Source: an uncultured Lachnospiraceae bacterium
Lineage (GTDB): Bacteria; Bacillota; Clostridia; Lachnospirales; Lachnospiraceae
Assembly: GCA_946631935.1 (NCBI GenBank)
Contig: CAMPAP010000098.1
Coordinates: 1-44,314, forward strand
Direction: 5' to 3'
DNA: 44,314 nt
Shown: piece after piece, positions 8,148 through 16,092 of the stretch
Position numbering within the stretch: the stretch's first letter is position 1
How the letters are laid out: the number at the start of each line of letters is the position of its first letter
Notes under the pieces: generated by a model
What the model was told of the DNA's origin: nothing
Database searches by the model: none
Seen by the model: only the letters and a program-made list of their open reading frames with translations
Translations under genes and position numbers: made by a program

Positions 8148-9179
8148 CTAATCTGCAAGTTCTGCTATATCGTATATGAGTTTTTCAGTATCTTCCCATC
8201 CGAGGCAGGGATCGGTAATAGATTTGCCATAAACTCCCTCACCGATCTTCTGGCAACCCTCTTCGATATAACTCTCGATCATAAAGCCCTTTACGAGCTT
8301 CTTGATATCGGGATTTATGGAGCGGTTGTGAAGTACCTCTTTAACAATCCTGATCTGCTGCTTGTACTGCTTGTCAGAATTGGAATGGTTTGAATCAATG
8401 ATCACCGCAGGGTTTTTAAGATCCATCTTCTCATACATATCGAGAACCCTGACAAGATCTTCATAGTGATAATTAGGGGTATTGTTACCGTGCTTATTGG
8501 TAGCACCTCTTAATACCGCATGTGCGACTTCATTACCGGTGGTCTTGACCTCCCATCCCCTGTAAATGAAAGAATGGGCATGCTGTGCAGCATAGATGGA
8601 ATTCATCATGACGGAAAAATCACCGCTGGTGGGATTCTTCATGCCTGCGGGAACATCAAAGCCGGAAACCGTAAGTCTGTGCTGCTGATCCTCAACGGAA
8701 CGCGCACCGATCGCAACATATGAAAGAATATCCGAAACATATCTCCAGTTCTCGGGATAAAGCATCTCGTCAGCCGGAGTGAGTCCGGATTCCTCAACAG
8801 CCCTTATATGCATATGTCTCATTGCAATAAGACCGGACAGGAAATCAACACCTTTTTCGGGATCGGGCTGATGAACAATACCCTTGTATCCCGAACCGGT
8901 GGTTCTGGGCTTGTTGGTATAAATCCTGGGAATAAGTACAAGTCTGTCCTTTACTTTTTCGTTTACACGGGCAAGTCTTGTGACATAATCACAGACCGCT
9001 TCTTCGTTATCGGCCGAACAGGGCCCGATGATCACGAGGAATTTATCTGAGTTTCCCGTAAAAATATCCCTGATCTGGGAATCTCTTTTCTTCTTGATCT
9101 CCCTTACCTTCTCGGGAACGGGGTATTTTGCCCTTATCTCATCAGGTGTAGGAAGTTTTTTTATGAATTCGAAAGACAT
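8148..9179 (-). CDS. 3-deoxy-7-phosphoheptulonate synthase (AroF/G/H type)
   Basis: Condenses phosphoenolpyruvate with erythrose 4-phosphate, the entry step of aromatic amino acid synthesis. The 343-residue protein matches the class I AroG-like family: VIIGPCSADNEE at about 49-60, PRIYTNKPRTTGSGYKG at about 84-100 with substrate-binding Arg and Lys, and IDSNHSNSDKQ near 260-270. The feedback type (Phe, Tyr or Trp) cannot be read by eye, so no specific symbol is given. A sigma-A promoter lies about 50 bases upstream, and AAGGA precedes the ATG. It appears to head the long minus-strand run towards pyrH and dxr. Confidence 0.95.
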   Translation of the reverse strand: MSFEFIKKLPTPDEIRAKYPVPEKVREIKKKRDSQIRDIFTGNSDKFLVIIGPCSADNEEAVCDYVTRLARVNEKVKDRLVLIPRIYTNKPRTTGSGYKGIVHQPDPEKGVDFLSGLIAMRHMHIRAVEESGLTPADEMLYPENWRYVSDILSYVAIGARSVEDQQHRLTVSGFDVPAGMKNPTSGDFSVMMNSIYAAQHAHSFIYRGWEVKTTGNEVAHAVLRGATNKHGNNTPNYHYEDLVRVLDMYEKMDLKNPAVIIDSNHSNSDKQYKQQIRIVKEVLHNRSINPDIKKLVKGFMIESYIEEGCQKIGEGVYGKSITDPCLGWEDTEKLIYDIAELAD

Positions 9180-9229
9180 TTCTTTGCATCCTTAATCTTT
9201 TTATAGACAAAAAGCGTGTCCGATTAAGT

Positions 9230-9258
9230 ATTATAGTACATTTAACGTACCCATGCAA
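9230..9258 (-). promoter_or_regulatory. Sigma-A promoter of DAHP synthase gene
   Basis: On the minus strand TTGCAT (9253-9258) and TATAAT (9230-9235) are separated by exactly 17 bases. The predicted transcript starts near 9223 and leaves a leader of about 45 bases before the ATG, with no evident attenuator. Confidence 0.8.
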
Positions 9259-9303
9259 ACGATAAATCTTCAAATAAATGCGAAACGGGGCGGCGGTATC
9301 AGT

Positions 9304-10176
9304 TTAACTTCTTGGATGAGCTCCCGCGTAAGTCTTTCTCATGGGATGACCGGCCATTTTTGCATAAACCTGGGTGGTGGAAACATCCGAATGGCCGAGC
9401 ATTATGGACACGCTCCTTATGTCAGCTCCGTGCTGGAGAAGGTGAGCAGCGAAGCTGTGGCGGAGAATACAGGGTGTGACATCCTTTTCAATACCTGCTT
9501 CCTTCACATAGGATTTGAGGATTTTCCAGAAACCCTGTCTGGACATCTCAGATCCCTGATAGTTGGGAAAAAGAACATCTCCATCCCTGCCGTCCATAAG
9601 AATCGGCCTTCCGGATTCCAGATAAGCGGTAAGAGCATTACGCGCATGTCTTCCAAGCGGAATGCTTCTGCCGTTTACGACAAGCATGTCAGTCTTAAAA
9701 TCAATATCGGATACTTTAAGGCTTATAAGTTCCGAAACCTTAAGACCGGTTGCGTATAATACTTCAAGCATAGCCTTGTCCCTGAGTCCCTTGGCGTCTG
9801 AGCACTCGGGCGCTTCGAGAAGTCTGACCACTTCATCCTCTGAAAGGATTCCGGGGTCATTCCTCTCTACTTTAGGGCCTGCAAGGCCCCTGGAAACGTC
9901 CTCAGTGACTTCATGAACAGTGTACAGATATGCGTAAAAAGCGTGAATTGATGCGACATTTCTTGAAATGGTGGAGGTCTTGAAATCTCCCGCTTCAAGA
10001 TAATCGATATAGGTCTCGAGATTGTGCTCGGTAACCTCCGAAAGGTCATCTATCGCAAGCTCGCTGCAATAACTTTCAAGTCTTGCAAGATCCCTTTTGT
10101 ATGACTGTATGGTATTGGCGCTCATCTTCTTTTCTTCGCCAAGATACCTGATAAAAAGATCAAGATAATTTGCCAT
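9304..10176 (-). CDS. XerD-like tyrosine recombinase with altered active site
   Basis: It aligns along its whole length with XerD-family recombinases that resolve chromosome dimers: N-terminal SAM-like domain (YLGEEKKMSANTIQSYKRDL) and C-terminal catalytic domain with the HPRS end. Several catalytic positions differ. The first Arg, normally ATGLR, reads ATGLK. The GKGNKER loop with the catalytic Lys is shortened to NGRS. The His normally in PHxLRH is Cys (TPCILRH). The second Arg (ILRHSF), the LGH histidine and the Tyr in QVYAK remain. I chose the ATG at 10176 because the promoter's predicted start near 10235 rules out the TTG at 10236 and the ATG at 10227, and because family members start here. 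The ribosome-binding site is weak. Whether it still recombines DNA is doubtful. Confidence 0.82.
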   Translation of the reverse strand: MANYLDLFIRYLGEEKKMSANTIQSYKRDLARLESYCSELAIDDLSEVTEHNLETYIDYLEAGDFKTSTISRNVASIHAFYAYLYTVHEVTEDVSRGLAGPKVERNDPGILSEDEVVRLLEAPECSDAKGLRDKAMLEVLYATGLKVSELISLKVSDIDFKTDMLVVNGRSIPLGRHARNALTAYLESGRPILMDGRDGDVLFPNYQGSEMSRQGFWKILKSYVKEAGIEKDVTPCILRHSFAAHLLQHGADIRSVSIMLGHSDVSTTQVYAKMAGHPMRKTYAGAHPRS

Positions 10177-10241
10177 TAAAACATCATTTCCAATCCGGCT
10201 TCCGTGCCAAATTTTGTCTCCCTTCATGAGCGACAAATCGC

Positions 10242-10270
10242 ATTATAAAAAATGAAAAAAGAAAGTTCAA
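10242..10270 (-). promoter_or_regulatory. Sigma-A promoter of the XerD-like gene
   Basis: TTGAAC (10265-10270) and TATAAT (10242-10247) are 17 bases apart on the minus strand, directly after a terminator. Transcription would start near 10235, leaving about 59 bases of leader before the ATG at 10176. Confidence 0.8.
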
Positions 10271-10286
10271 TAGAAAAAAAGTATAG

Positions 10287-10315
10287 AAAAAACGGAGTAT
10301 TTTCTCCGTTTTTTT
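10287..10315 (-). terminator. Rho-independent terminator after the Nudix gene
   Basis: CGGAG (10293-10297) pairs with CTCCG (10304-10308), extended by flanking A and T runs on both sides. On the minus strand the stem is followed by six T, so it ends transcripts from the aminotransferase-Nudix unit. The flanking runs could make it work in both directions. Confidence 0.85.
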
Positions 10316-10391
10316 GTTACCACAATATGTTGTTGAATTCGAATTGGAACGGGCTTAAAAAACCACAAGTCGGACGAAAAAAATTTATAAA

Positions 10392-10931
10392 TTACAAATG
10401 ATATTTTGATGCGTACATAAGGATCGAAACTATGGTCTTGGAATCCTGGATCTTTCCTTCAAAGATCATCTGCTTAAGCTCATCAAGCTCATATGCCTCA
10501 ACATTAACGAACTCATCCTCGTCAAGATGCTGAGGATGCCTGTCTTTCAGACCCCTGGCAAGGAAAACACCGATCTTCTCGTCGCAGAAAGCCACAGTCG
10601 TGTAAATGGTTGTAAGGTATTCGATGTTGTCGCATACAAATCCCGTTTCCTCTGCAAGCTCTCTTTCTGCGCAGACTTTGGGGTCTTCATCCTTTGAATT
10701 AAGCTTTCCTGCAGGAACTTCCAAAGTAAGCCTTTCAAGAGGATTTCTGTACTGGCGTACCATAAGGAGCTTTCCGTCCTCTCTTACAGCCACAACACAT
10801 GCAGCTCCAACGTGATCTATAAGATCCCACTCTACGGTATTTCCGTTTGGAAGAAGCATTGTATCCTGATAAAAATCCACTACTCTTCCCTTGTGGATCA
10901 GCTTTCTGTCGATTCTTTTAAGTTCGTCCAT
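10392..10931 (-). CDS. Nudix hydrolase, ADP-ribose pyrophosphatase family
   Basis: Likely hydrolyses ADP-ribose or related nucleotide sugars. The 179-residue protein carries the Nudix box, GKLNSKDEDPKVCAERELAE followed by ETGFV at about residues 76-100, with the metal-binding REL-x-EE-x-G core, and an ADPRase-like N-terminus (LIHKGRVVDFYQDTM). The ATG has GGAGG six bases upstream. It starts 22 bases after the aminotransferase stop and is followed by a clear terminator, so the two form a unit. In many Firmicutes a Nudix gene (nudF) adjoins xerD, as here. Confidence 0.9.
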   Translation of the reverse strand: MDELKRIDRKLIHKGRVVDFYQDTMLLPNGNTVEWDLIDHVGAACVVAVREDGKLLMVRQYRNPLERLTLEVPAGKLNSKDEDPKVCAERELAEETGFVCDNIEYLTTIYTTVAFCDEKIGVFLARGLKDRHPQHLDEDEFVNVEAYELDELKQMIFEGKIQDSKTIVSILMYASKYHL

Positions 10932-10953
10932 TTCTGCCCTCCCCCGCCACGGT

Positions 10954-12243
10954 TTAACCGAGAAGTTTTTCTACTGCGGCAAGTTTAACGCAAAGAACCA
11001 GAAGATCCGTTGCTACCGCCAGATCTTCGGGGCTTGGGTATGAAGGTGCAATACGGATATTGGAATCTGAAGGATCTTTCTTATAAGGGAAGGTAGCTCC
11101 CGCACCGGTCAGAGTAACTCCTGCTTCTTTGCACTTTGCAACAACACTCTTTGCACATCCTTCCATAACATCGAGAGATATGAAATATCCTCCGTTGGGA
11201 TTTGTCCATTCTGCAATGCCAAGTCCGTTAAGCTCGCTTGAAAGTACTCTCTCGCAGGCTTCGAACTTGGGACGGAGAAGTGCCGCGTGTTTTTTCATAT
11301 GCTCTTTTAATCCGTCGATATTTCCAAAATACTTTACATGACGAAGCTGGTTTATCTTGTCATGACCGATGGTCTGGATGGTCATGGATCTTCTCATATC
11401 ATCAAGATTAGCCTGTGATGAAGCAATGGCTGAGATTCCGGATCCGGCAAAACTTATCTTTGATGTTGAGCAGAACTCAAATACCATATCCGGATTACCT
11501 GCATTTTTACACTCGGAAATGATATCGGGAATACGGTCCTGTCTGCTTACTTCATCATAGAGATGATGTACTGCATATGCATTATCCCAGAATATCCTGA
11601 AATCCTTCGCTGCAGGCTTTAAATGGGCAAATCTTCTGACAATATCGCTTGAATAAGTATATCCCTGGGGATTTGAATATTTGGGAACACACCAGATCCC
11701 CTTGACGGATTCATCTTCAGAAACAAGCTTTTCAACGATATCCATGTCAGGTCCCTTGGGAGTCATGGGAACATTTACCATTTCGATCCCGAAATGCTCG
11801 CAGATTGCAAAATGTCTGTCATATCCCGGAACGGGACAGAGAAATTTAACCTTATCGAGTCTGCACCAGGGTGTATTTCCAAGAAGACCGTGGGTATATG
11901 CTCTGGAGACGGTATCATACATGATATTAAGGGATGCATTACCGCATACAATGACATTGGAAGTAAGAGTCTCCATGATGTCAGCCATGAGCTTCTTAGC
12001 CTCAGGGATTCCGTCCATGTCACCGTAGTTCCTGACATCTGCTCCGTCGGATGCGATTATTTCGCTCTTTGAATCAAGAACATCCAGAAAATCCATTTCC
12101 ATATCAAGCTGGGCCGGAGACGGCTTTCCCCTTGCCATATTAAGGCTGAGGCCCTTTCCCTTTACATCAAGGTACTTTGCTTCAAGCTCTTCCTTCAACT
12201 TTTCAAGCTCTTCCTTTGATAACTCGGCATAAGGTGTTGCCAT
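10954..12243 (-). CDS. PLP-dependent aminotransferase of the MocR-like aspartate type
   Basis: A fold type I aminotransferase. Residue pattern and length (429) fit the bacterial aspartate aminotransferase Ic group (Pfam Aminotran_MocR), which lacks a DNA-binding domain. Visible are MARGKPSP near 38-45, NYGDMDGIPEAKK, WCVPKYSNPQG, FWDNAYAVHHL and the PLP-binding lysine in STSKISFAGSG at about 258-268. It probably moves amino groups between aspartate or an aromatic acid and 2-oxoglutarate; exact substrate is not readable. GGAGG precedes the ATG by five bases, and a sigma-A promoter lies about 100 bases upstream. Confidence 0.9.
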   Translation of the reverse strand: MATPYAELSKEELEKLKEELEAKYLDVKGKGLSLNMARGKPSPAQLDMEMDFLDVLDSKSEIIASDGADVRNYGDMDGIPEAKKLMADIMETLTSNVIVCGNASLNIMYDTVSRAYTHGLLGNTPWCRLDKVKFLCPVPGYDRHFAICEHFGIEMVNVPMTPKGPDMDIVEKLVSEDESVKGIWCVPKYSNPQGYTYSSDIVRRFAHLKPAAKDFRIFWDNAYAVHHLYDEVSRQDRIPDIISECKNAGNPDMVFEFCSTSKISFAGSGISAIASSQANLDDMRRSMTIQTIGHDKINQLRHVKYFGNIDGLKEHMKKHAALLRPKFEACERVLSSELNGLGIAEWTNPNGGYFISLDVMEGCAKSVVAKCKEAGVTLTGAGATFPYKKDPSDSNIRIAPSYPSPEDLAVATDLLVLCVKLAAVEKLLG

Positions 12244-12261
12244 ATCTACCTCCTAAAAACA

Positions 12262-12275
12262 GCTGCGCAAGCAGC
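12262..12275 (-). promoter_or_regulatory. Small hairpin plus T-run just before the aminotransferase ribosome-binding site
   Basis: On the minus strand GCTGC-TTGC-GCAGC is followed by TG and five T, then the GGAGG. It resembles a weak terminator inside the leader and could be an attenuator, but no alternative antiterminator pairing was found. Confidence 0.3.
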
Positions 12276-12343
12276 ATTCGTTTATGTCAGCCTCCGATCA
12301 CTCCGTTGCATTTTTGGATAATCGTATACAATATACCCGAATT

Positions 12344-12372
12344 ATTCTACACAAGTAATCATAATTTGTAAA
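12344..12372 (-). promoter_or_regulatory. Sigma-A promoter of the aminotransferase-Nudix unit
   Basis: TTTACA (12367-12372) and TAGAAT (12344-12349) with a 17-base spacer on the minus strand, directly after the RNase Y terminator. Confidence 0.65.
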
Positions 12373-12375
12373 GAC

Positions 12376-12407
12376 AATAAAAAGACAGCCCCGAAGGACT
12401 GTCTTTT
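12376..12407 (-). terminator. Rho-independent terminator of RNase Y gene
   Basis: AAAAGACAG (12380-12388) pairs with CTGTCTTTT (12399-12407). On the minus strand the stem is followed by five T. It lies about 34 bases after the RNase Y stop. Confidence 0.88.
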
Positions 12408-12440
12408 AATTCAGATCTTATTTTCAGAAACCGGAGGTAA

Positions 12441-13994
12441 TTACTTAGCGTAATCAACCACTCTCTTCTCACGAATGACATTAACCTTGATCTGTCCGGG
12501 ATATTTCATATCCTCTTCGATCTGTTTTGAAATGTCTCTTGCGAGAATCACCATGTCCGCATCCGAAATCTGATCGGGTACGACCATGACTCTGACTTCA
12601 CGGCCTGCCTGAATAGCAAAAGATTTTTCAACACCTTTATAACTGTTGGAGATTTCTTCAAGCTGTTTTAAGCGGTTAGTGTAGATATCCAGCGTCTCTC
12701 TTCTTGCACCGGGACGGGCAGCACTGATGGCATCAGCAGCCTGTACGATACATGCAATAAGAGTCTGGGGCTCAACATCTCCGTGATGAGCTTCAACAGC
12801 ATTGATGACAGTGGGGCTTTCCTTATACTTACGGCACAGATCTGTACCGAGCTGTACATGGGAGCCTTCCATCTCATGGTCGATAGCCTTACCGATATCA
12901 TGCAGGAGACCTGCACGCTTGGCAGTCTTGACATCAAGTCCAAGCTCTGCGGCCATAAGGCCGGAAACCTGAGCGACTTCGATGGAATGTTTAAGAACAT
13001 TCTGGCCAAAACTGGTACGATATCTCATACGACCCAGGAGTTTGACAAGTTCGGGATGAATTCCATGCACACCGACTTCAAGTACGGCTGCCTCGCCTTC
13101 CTCCTTGATGGTCTGATCCACTTCCTTACGGGCTTTCTGTATCATCTCCTCGATCTTGGCGGGATGAATACGTCCATCCACAATAAGCTTCTCAAGAGCG
13201 ATCCTTGCGACTTCACGTCTTACGGGATCAAAAGCAGAGAGAACAACTGCATCGGGAGTATCATCTACGATAAGCTCAACACCTGTCATAGTCTCAAGGG
13301 TACGGATATTTCTTCCTTCCCTTCCTATGATCCTTCCCTTCATGTCCTCACTGGGAAGCTGTACTACAGAAATAGTACTCTCAGCGACGTGATCTGCAGC
13401 ACATCTCTGAATAGCGGTGACAATGATGTCTTTTGCCCTCTTATCCGCTTCTTCCCTGGCCCTGTTCTCAGATTCCTTGATCATCAGGGCTTCTTCGTGT
13501 TTCAGGTCTTCTTCAACGATTCTTAATAAGTGTTCTTTTGCTTGTTCAGAGGTTAATCCGGAAATCTTTTCCAGTTCCTGCAGTCTCTCTTCATTAAGTT
13601 TGGCAATCTTGGCTTCTTTAGCCTTAAGATTCTCCTCCCTTGCTGCAAGAGACGTCTCACGCTTCTCGATGTTATCGAGTTTCTTATCGACTGACTCTTC
13701 CTTCTGCTGAATCCTGCGCTCCGATTTTGATACCTCAGATCTGCGTTCCTTAACCTCACGGTCAACTTCATTCTTTATGTTTAACGCTTCTTCCTGGGCT
13801 TTTATCGATGCTTCGCGCTTCTCAGATTCTGCCTTTTTAAGAGCTTCGTCGATGATCTCCCGGGCTTTCTTCTCGGCATTTCCAATAACACCGTCAGCCT
13901 TTGTCTTCATTCTTCCTGAAGTTACTGCTGAAGTGATAACGGCTGTGATGATCACAGCTGCCGCGATGATCCCGATACATACACCTATAGGCAT
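12441..13994 (-). CDS. rny: Ribonuclease Y
   Basis: A membrane-bound endoribonuclease that initiates mRNA decay in Firmicutes. The 517-residue protein has an N-terminal membrane helix (residues about 3-25), a long charged coiled coil to about 200, a KH domain with GRIIGREGRNIR near 215-226, and an HD domain with LLHDIGKAIDHE near 357-368. The end VNVIREKRVVDYAK is typical. The ATG follows AAGGAGG by ten bases, and the ribosome-binding site can pair with itself (GGAG-GTG-CTCC). It has its own consensus promoter overlapping the end of recX and a strong terminator. Confidence 0.97.
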   Translation of the reverse strand: MPIGVCIGIIAAAVIITAVITSAVTSGRMKTKADGVIGNAEKKAREIIDEALKKAESEKREASIKAQEEALNIKNEVDREVKERRSEVSKSERRIQQKEESVDKKLDNIEKRETSLAAREENLKAKEAKIAKLNEERLQELEKISGLTSEQAKEHLLRIVEEDLKHEEALMIKESENRAREEADKRAKDIIVTAIQRCAADHVAESTISVVQLPSEDMKGRIIGREGRNIRTLETMTGVELIVDDTPDAVVLSAFDPVRREVARIALEKLIVDGRIHPAKIEEMIQKARKEVDQTIKEEGEAAVLEVGVHGIHPELVKLLGRMRYRTSFGQNVLKHSIEVAQVSGLMAAELGLDVKTAKRAGLLHDIGKAIDHEMEGSHVQLGTDLCRKYKESPTVINAVEAHHGDVEPQTLIACIVQAADAISAARPGARRETLDIYTNRLKQLEEISNSYKGVEKSFAIQAGREVRVMVVPDQISDADMVILARDISKQIEEDMKYPGQIKVNVIREKRVVDYAK

Positions 13995-14038
13995 TGCAGG
14001 AGCACCTCCTTATTAAATTGTCATAGTACAACAGACTT

Positions 14039-14067
14039 ATATTAGATTTTTCTGACAATTATGTCAA
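14039..14067 (-). promoter_or_regulatory. Sigma-A promoter of rny inside the recX 3' end
   Basis: A perfect TTGACA (14062-14067) and TAATAT (14039-14044) with a 17-base spacer on the minus strand. The -35 box overlaps the last codons and stop of recX. Confidence 0.85.
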
Positions 14068-14673
14068 GTGAAAAATTTCCCTGTAGATGTCTTCCTGCGA
14101 ATATCCTCTTCTGATGAGAAAAGCGATTATCCTGTTTTTCTCCTTAATATCCATATCGGGTGAAAAATGTTTCTTTTCCAGAAGATCCCTTATTGCCTCA
14201 CTGCTGTCAGGTACAAGATCAAGATCCGACATTTCTTCCCAGGCTTTTTCAAAATCATCAGAGGAAATGCCCTTGTGGGACAGATCGAGTCTTATACGCA
14301 TCTTACCCCTGCCCTGGGACGAATGATATCTTATATAGTCACAGGCATATCTTACATCATCAATATATCCGTAGCTTCGAACATATTCTATGGCATTGTC
14401 AACGATCTCCTGCGGATATCCTCCGTCTGACAGTTTTGTCCTGAGTTCGTTTTCGGCAAAGTTTTTCTTCCGGAGCAGATTCATGGCCCTTTTTATACAT
14501 CTGGCAGGAAGGACCCGGGTCATTATCTCATCTAACGACTCGTCGGAGAGGTCACTTCCTGCCTCAGTACCAAATTTGGCAAGTTCTGCTGTATAAAGCG
14601 GAAAGGACAGACCCGATTCAAGTTTTACAATGAACCTGCCCTTGCCGCATTTTGTGATACCTGTAACGATCAT
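14059..14673 (-). CDS. recX: Regulatory protein RecX
   Basis: Binds RecA filaments and limits recombinase activity. The 204-residue protein is built of three-helix repeats; KKNFAENELRTKLSDGGYPQ (about 69-88), IRYHSSQGRGKMRI and the C-terminal IAFLIRRGYSQEDIYR are characteristic. It starts two bases after the recA stop, so both are expressed from the SOS promoter upstream of recA. The ribosome-binding site is an AAGG inside the end of recA, suggesting lower translation than recA. Confidence 0.93.
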   Translation of the reverse strand: MIVTGITKCGKGRFIVKLESGLSFPLYTAELAKFGTEAGSDLSDESLDEIMTRVLPARCIKRAMNLLRKKNFAENELRTKLSDGGYPQEIVDNAIEYVRSYGYIDDVRYACDYIRYHSSQGRGKMRIRLDLSHKGISSDDFEKAWEEMSDLDLVPDSSEAIRDLLEKKHFSPDMDIKEKNRIIAFLIRRGYSQEDIYREIFHLT

Positions 14674-14675
14674 TG

Positions 14676-15764
14676 TTATTTGGCTGCCTTGGATGCCTTG
14701 GCAGGAGCTTCAGCCTTAACTTCATCGGAAGGAGCTGCTTTTTCGCTTTCCTCTGTTTCATCAAGACCATAGTGGGCACGTACTGCCTTCTCAATCTCGG
14801 CAAGTACTTCCGGATTATCCTCAAGATACTGCTTGGCATTTTCTCTGCCCTGTCCGATCTTATCCCCCTTGTAAGCAAACCATGCTCCGGACTTGACAAT
14901 GATATCCGCCGCGGTTGCCACATCGAGGATATCGCCGATGGTGGAGATTCCCTTGCCGAACATGATATCGAACTCTGCTTCCTTAAAAGGAGGTGCAACC
15001 TTATTCTTAACTACCTTGACTCTGGTCCTGTTACCTATGACCTCACCGGCCTGCTTGATGGATTCGATACGCCTTACATCCAAACGTACTGATGAGTAGA
15101 ATTTAAGCGCGCGTCCTCCGGTTGTGGTCTCGGGATTACCGAACATAACACCGAGCTTTTCACGGAGCTGGTTAATGAAGATCACCACACAGTTTGATTT
15201 GCTGATGACTGCAGTAAGCTTACGGAGCGCCTGGCTCATGAGCCTTGCCTGAAGACCCATGTGTGAATCTCCCATATCGCCCTCTATCTCTGCCTTGGGA
15301 ACAAGTGCAGCAACCGAGTCAACTACTACTATGTCAATGGCACCTGAACGTACCATAGTCTCCGCTATCTCTAAGGCCTGCTCTCCGCTGTCCGGCTGTG
15401 ATATATAAAGATTATCTATATCAACGCCTATATTCTTGGCATATACGGGATCAAGGGCATGCTCTGCATCTATGAATCCTGCGATACCACCGCGCTTCTG
15501 AACTTCAGCTATCATGTGAAGTGTTACGGTAGTCTTACCGCTGGACTCAGGTCCGTAGATCTCAACTATCCTTCCCTTAGGGATACCGCCCTGTCCGAGT
15601 GCAAGGTCAAGGCTGATGGATCCGGTGGGGATGGTCTCGACTTTCATCTGGGCTCCGGGATCTCCAAGTCTCATGACAGCCCCTTTGCCATACTGCTTTT
15701 CAATCTGTCCGAGTGCTGCTTCAAGTGCCTTCTTTTTCTCTGAGTTAACGTTATTGTTTTCCAT
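14676..15764 (-). CDS. recA: Recombinase RecA
   Basis: An ATP-dependent strand-exchange protein that also activates the SOS response. The ATG at 15764 (AGGA upstream) gives 362 residues beginning MENNNVNSEKKKALEAALGQ; the frame remains open 21 codons further to 15827, but that stretch contains the promoter and an SOS box and is non-coding. Visible are Walker A GPESSGKT at 71-78, the VVDSVAALVPKAEIEGDMGD segment and the FINQLREKLGVMFGNPETT L2 region. The C-terminal tail is acidic and then Ala/Lys-rich. It is cotranscribed with recX. Confidence 0.98.
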   Translation of the reverse strand: MENNNVNSEKKKALEAALGQIEKQYGKGAVMRLGDPGAQMKVETIPTGSISLDLALGQGGIPKGRIVEIYGPESSGKTTVTLHMIAEVQKRGGIAGFIDAEHALDPVYAKNIGVDIDNLYISQPDSGEQALEIAETMVRSGAIDIVVVDSVAALVPKAEIEGDMGDSHMGLQARLMSQALRKLTAVISKSNCVVIFINQLREKLGVMFGNPETTTGGRALKFYSSVRLDVRRIESIKQAGEVIGNRTRVKVVKNKVAPPFKEAEFDIMFGKGISTIGDILDVATAADIIVKSGAWFAYKGDKIGQGRENAKQYLEDNPEVLAEIEKAVRAHYGLDETEESEKAAPSDEVKAEAPAKASKAAK

Positions 15765-15796
15765 AAATTTCCTTTCTGCGCCATAGAAACGCACCA

Positions 15797-15808
15797 GAAC
15801 GAATGTTC
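15797..15808. promoter_or_regulatory. SOS (LexA/DinR) box 1 at recA
   Basis: GAACGAATGTTC is a perfect GAAC-N4-GTTC; with flanks the minus strand reads ACGAACATTCGTTC, matching the Gram-positive LexA consensus. It lies around the predicted transcription start. Confidence 0.9.
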
Positions 15809-15815
15809 GTAAATA

Positions 15816-15844
15816 AATATAGAACATTTGTTCACTTTTGTCAA
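15816..15844 (-). promoter_or_regulatory. Sigma-A promoter of recA-recX
   Basis: TTGACA (15839-15844) and TATATT (15816-15821) with a 17-base spacer on the minus strand. The spacer contains the second SOS box, so LexA bound there would block polymerase directly. Confidence 0.9.
15822..15833. promoter_or_regulatory. SOS (LexA/DinR) box 2 at recA
   Basis: GAACATTTGTTC is a second perfect GAAC-N4-GTTC, placed exactly between the -35 and -10 boxes. Its centre is 25 bases from the centre of box 1. Confidence 0.88.
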
Positions 15845-16092
15845 CAGTTTAAGCAAAACAAATTATAAAACCGCTTTACCAAATCCTGATGACTTTATTA
15901 TAGGGGGTAGCATGTCCAAAATTTCGGACTGTAAAAGAAGGCGGCGGAGACCATGGTATTGCTGCCGGTCAGCACGAAACCGCGTCCGGAACGTATAAAC
16001 GTCCTGTTTTATATTTATATAAATGGCATTACACCACAGAAGATATGATTTTGATCAATTTCGCAAAAAATATGTACTGATGCCCGGAAGGA
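15845..16092. other. Non-genic stretch between cinA and the recA promoter
   Basis: About 250 bases with no recognised gene. It contains a 16-bp near-palindrome GTCCAAAATTTCGGAC (15914-15929), an ACGT-ATAA-ACGT repeat (15991-16002), an AT-rich dyad near 16008-16023 and a plus-strand 28-codon ORF listed separately. No terminator with a T-run was found after cinA, so some readthrough into recA is possible. Confidence 0.5.
15912..15998 (+). CDS. Possible 28-residue arginine-rich peptide
   Basis: A plus-strand ATG preceded by AGGGGGTAGC opens a 28-codon frame encoding MSKISDCKRRRRRPWYCCRS and eight further residues, ten of 28 residues being arginine. It lies alone between the cinA end and the recA promoter, on the strand opposite all neighbours. 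A TATTAT about 15 bases downstream of TTTACC is only a weak promoter candidate. Short chance ORFs are common, and the arginine run comes from a GC-rich patch, so this is speculative. Confidence 0.15.
   Translation: MSKISDCKRRRRRPWYCCRSARNRVRNV

Noticed and set aside
10177..10236. N-terminal extension of the XerD-like gene to the TTG at 10236 or ATG at 10227
   Set aside because: Both lie at or within a few bases of the predicted transcription start and lack a ribosome-binding site.
12783..13526. Long plus-strand frame (247 codons) opposite rny
   Set aside because: It is the antisense of a clear RNase Y gene, has no ribosome-binding site and no recognisable protein pattern.
15765..15827. N-terminal extension of recA to 15827
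   Set aside because: The extension overlaps the -10 box region and an SOS box, and the family start with AGGA upstream is at 15764.
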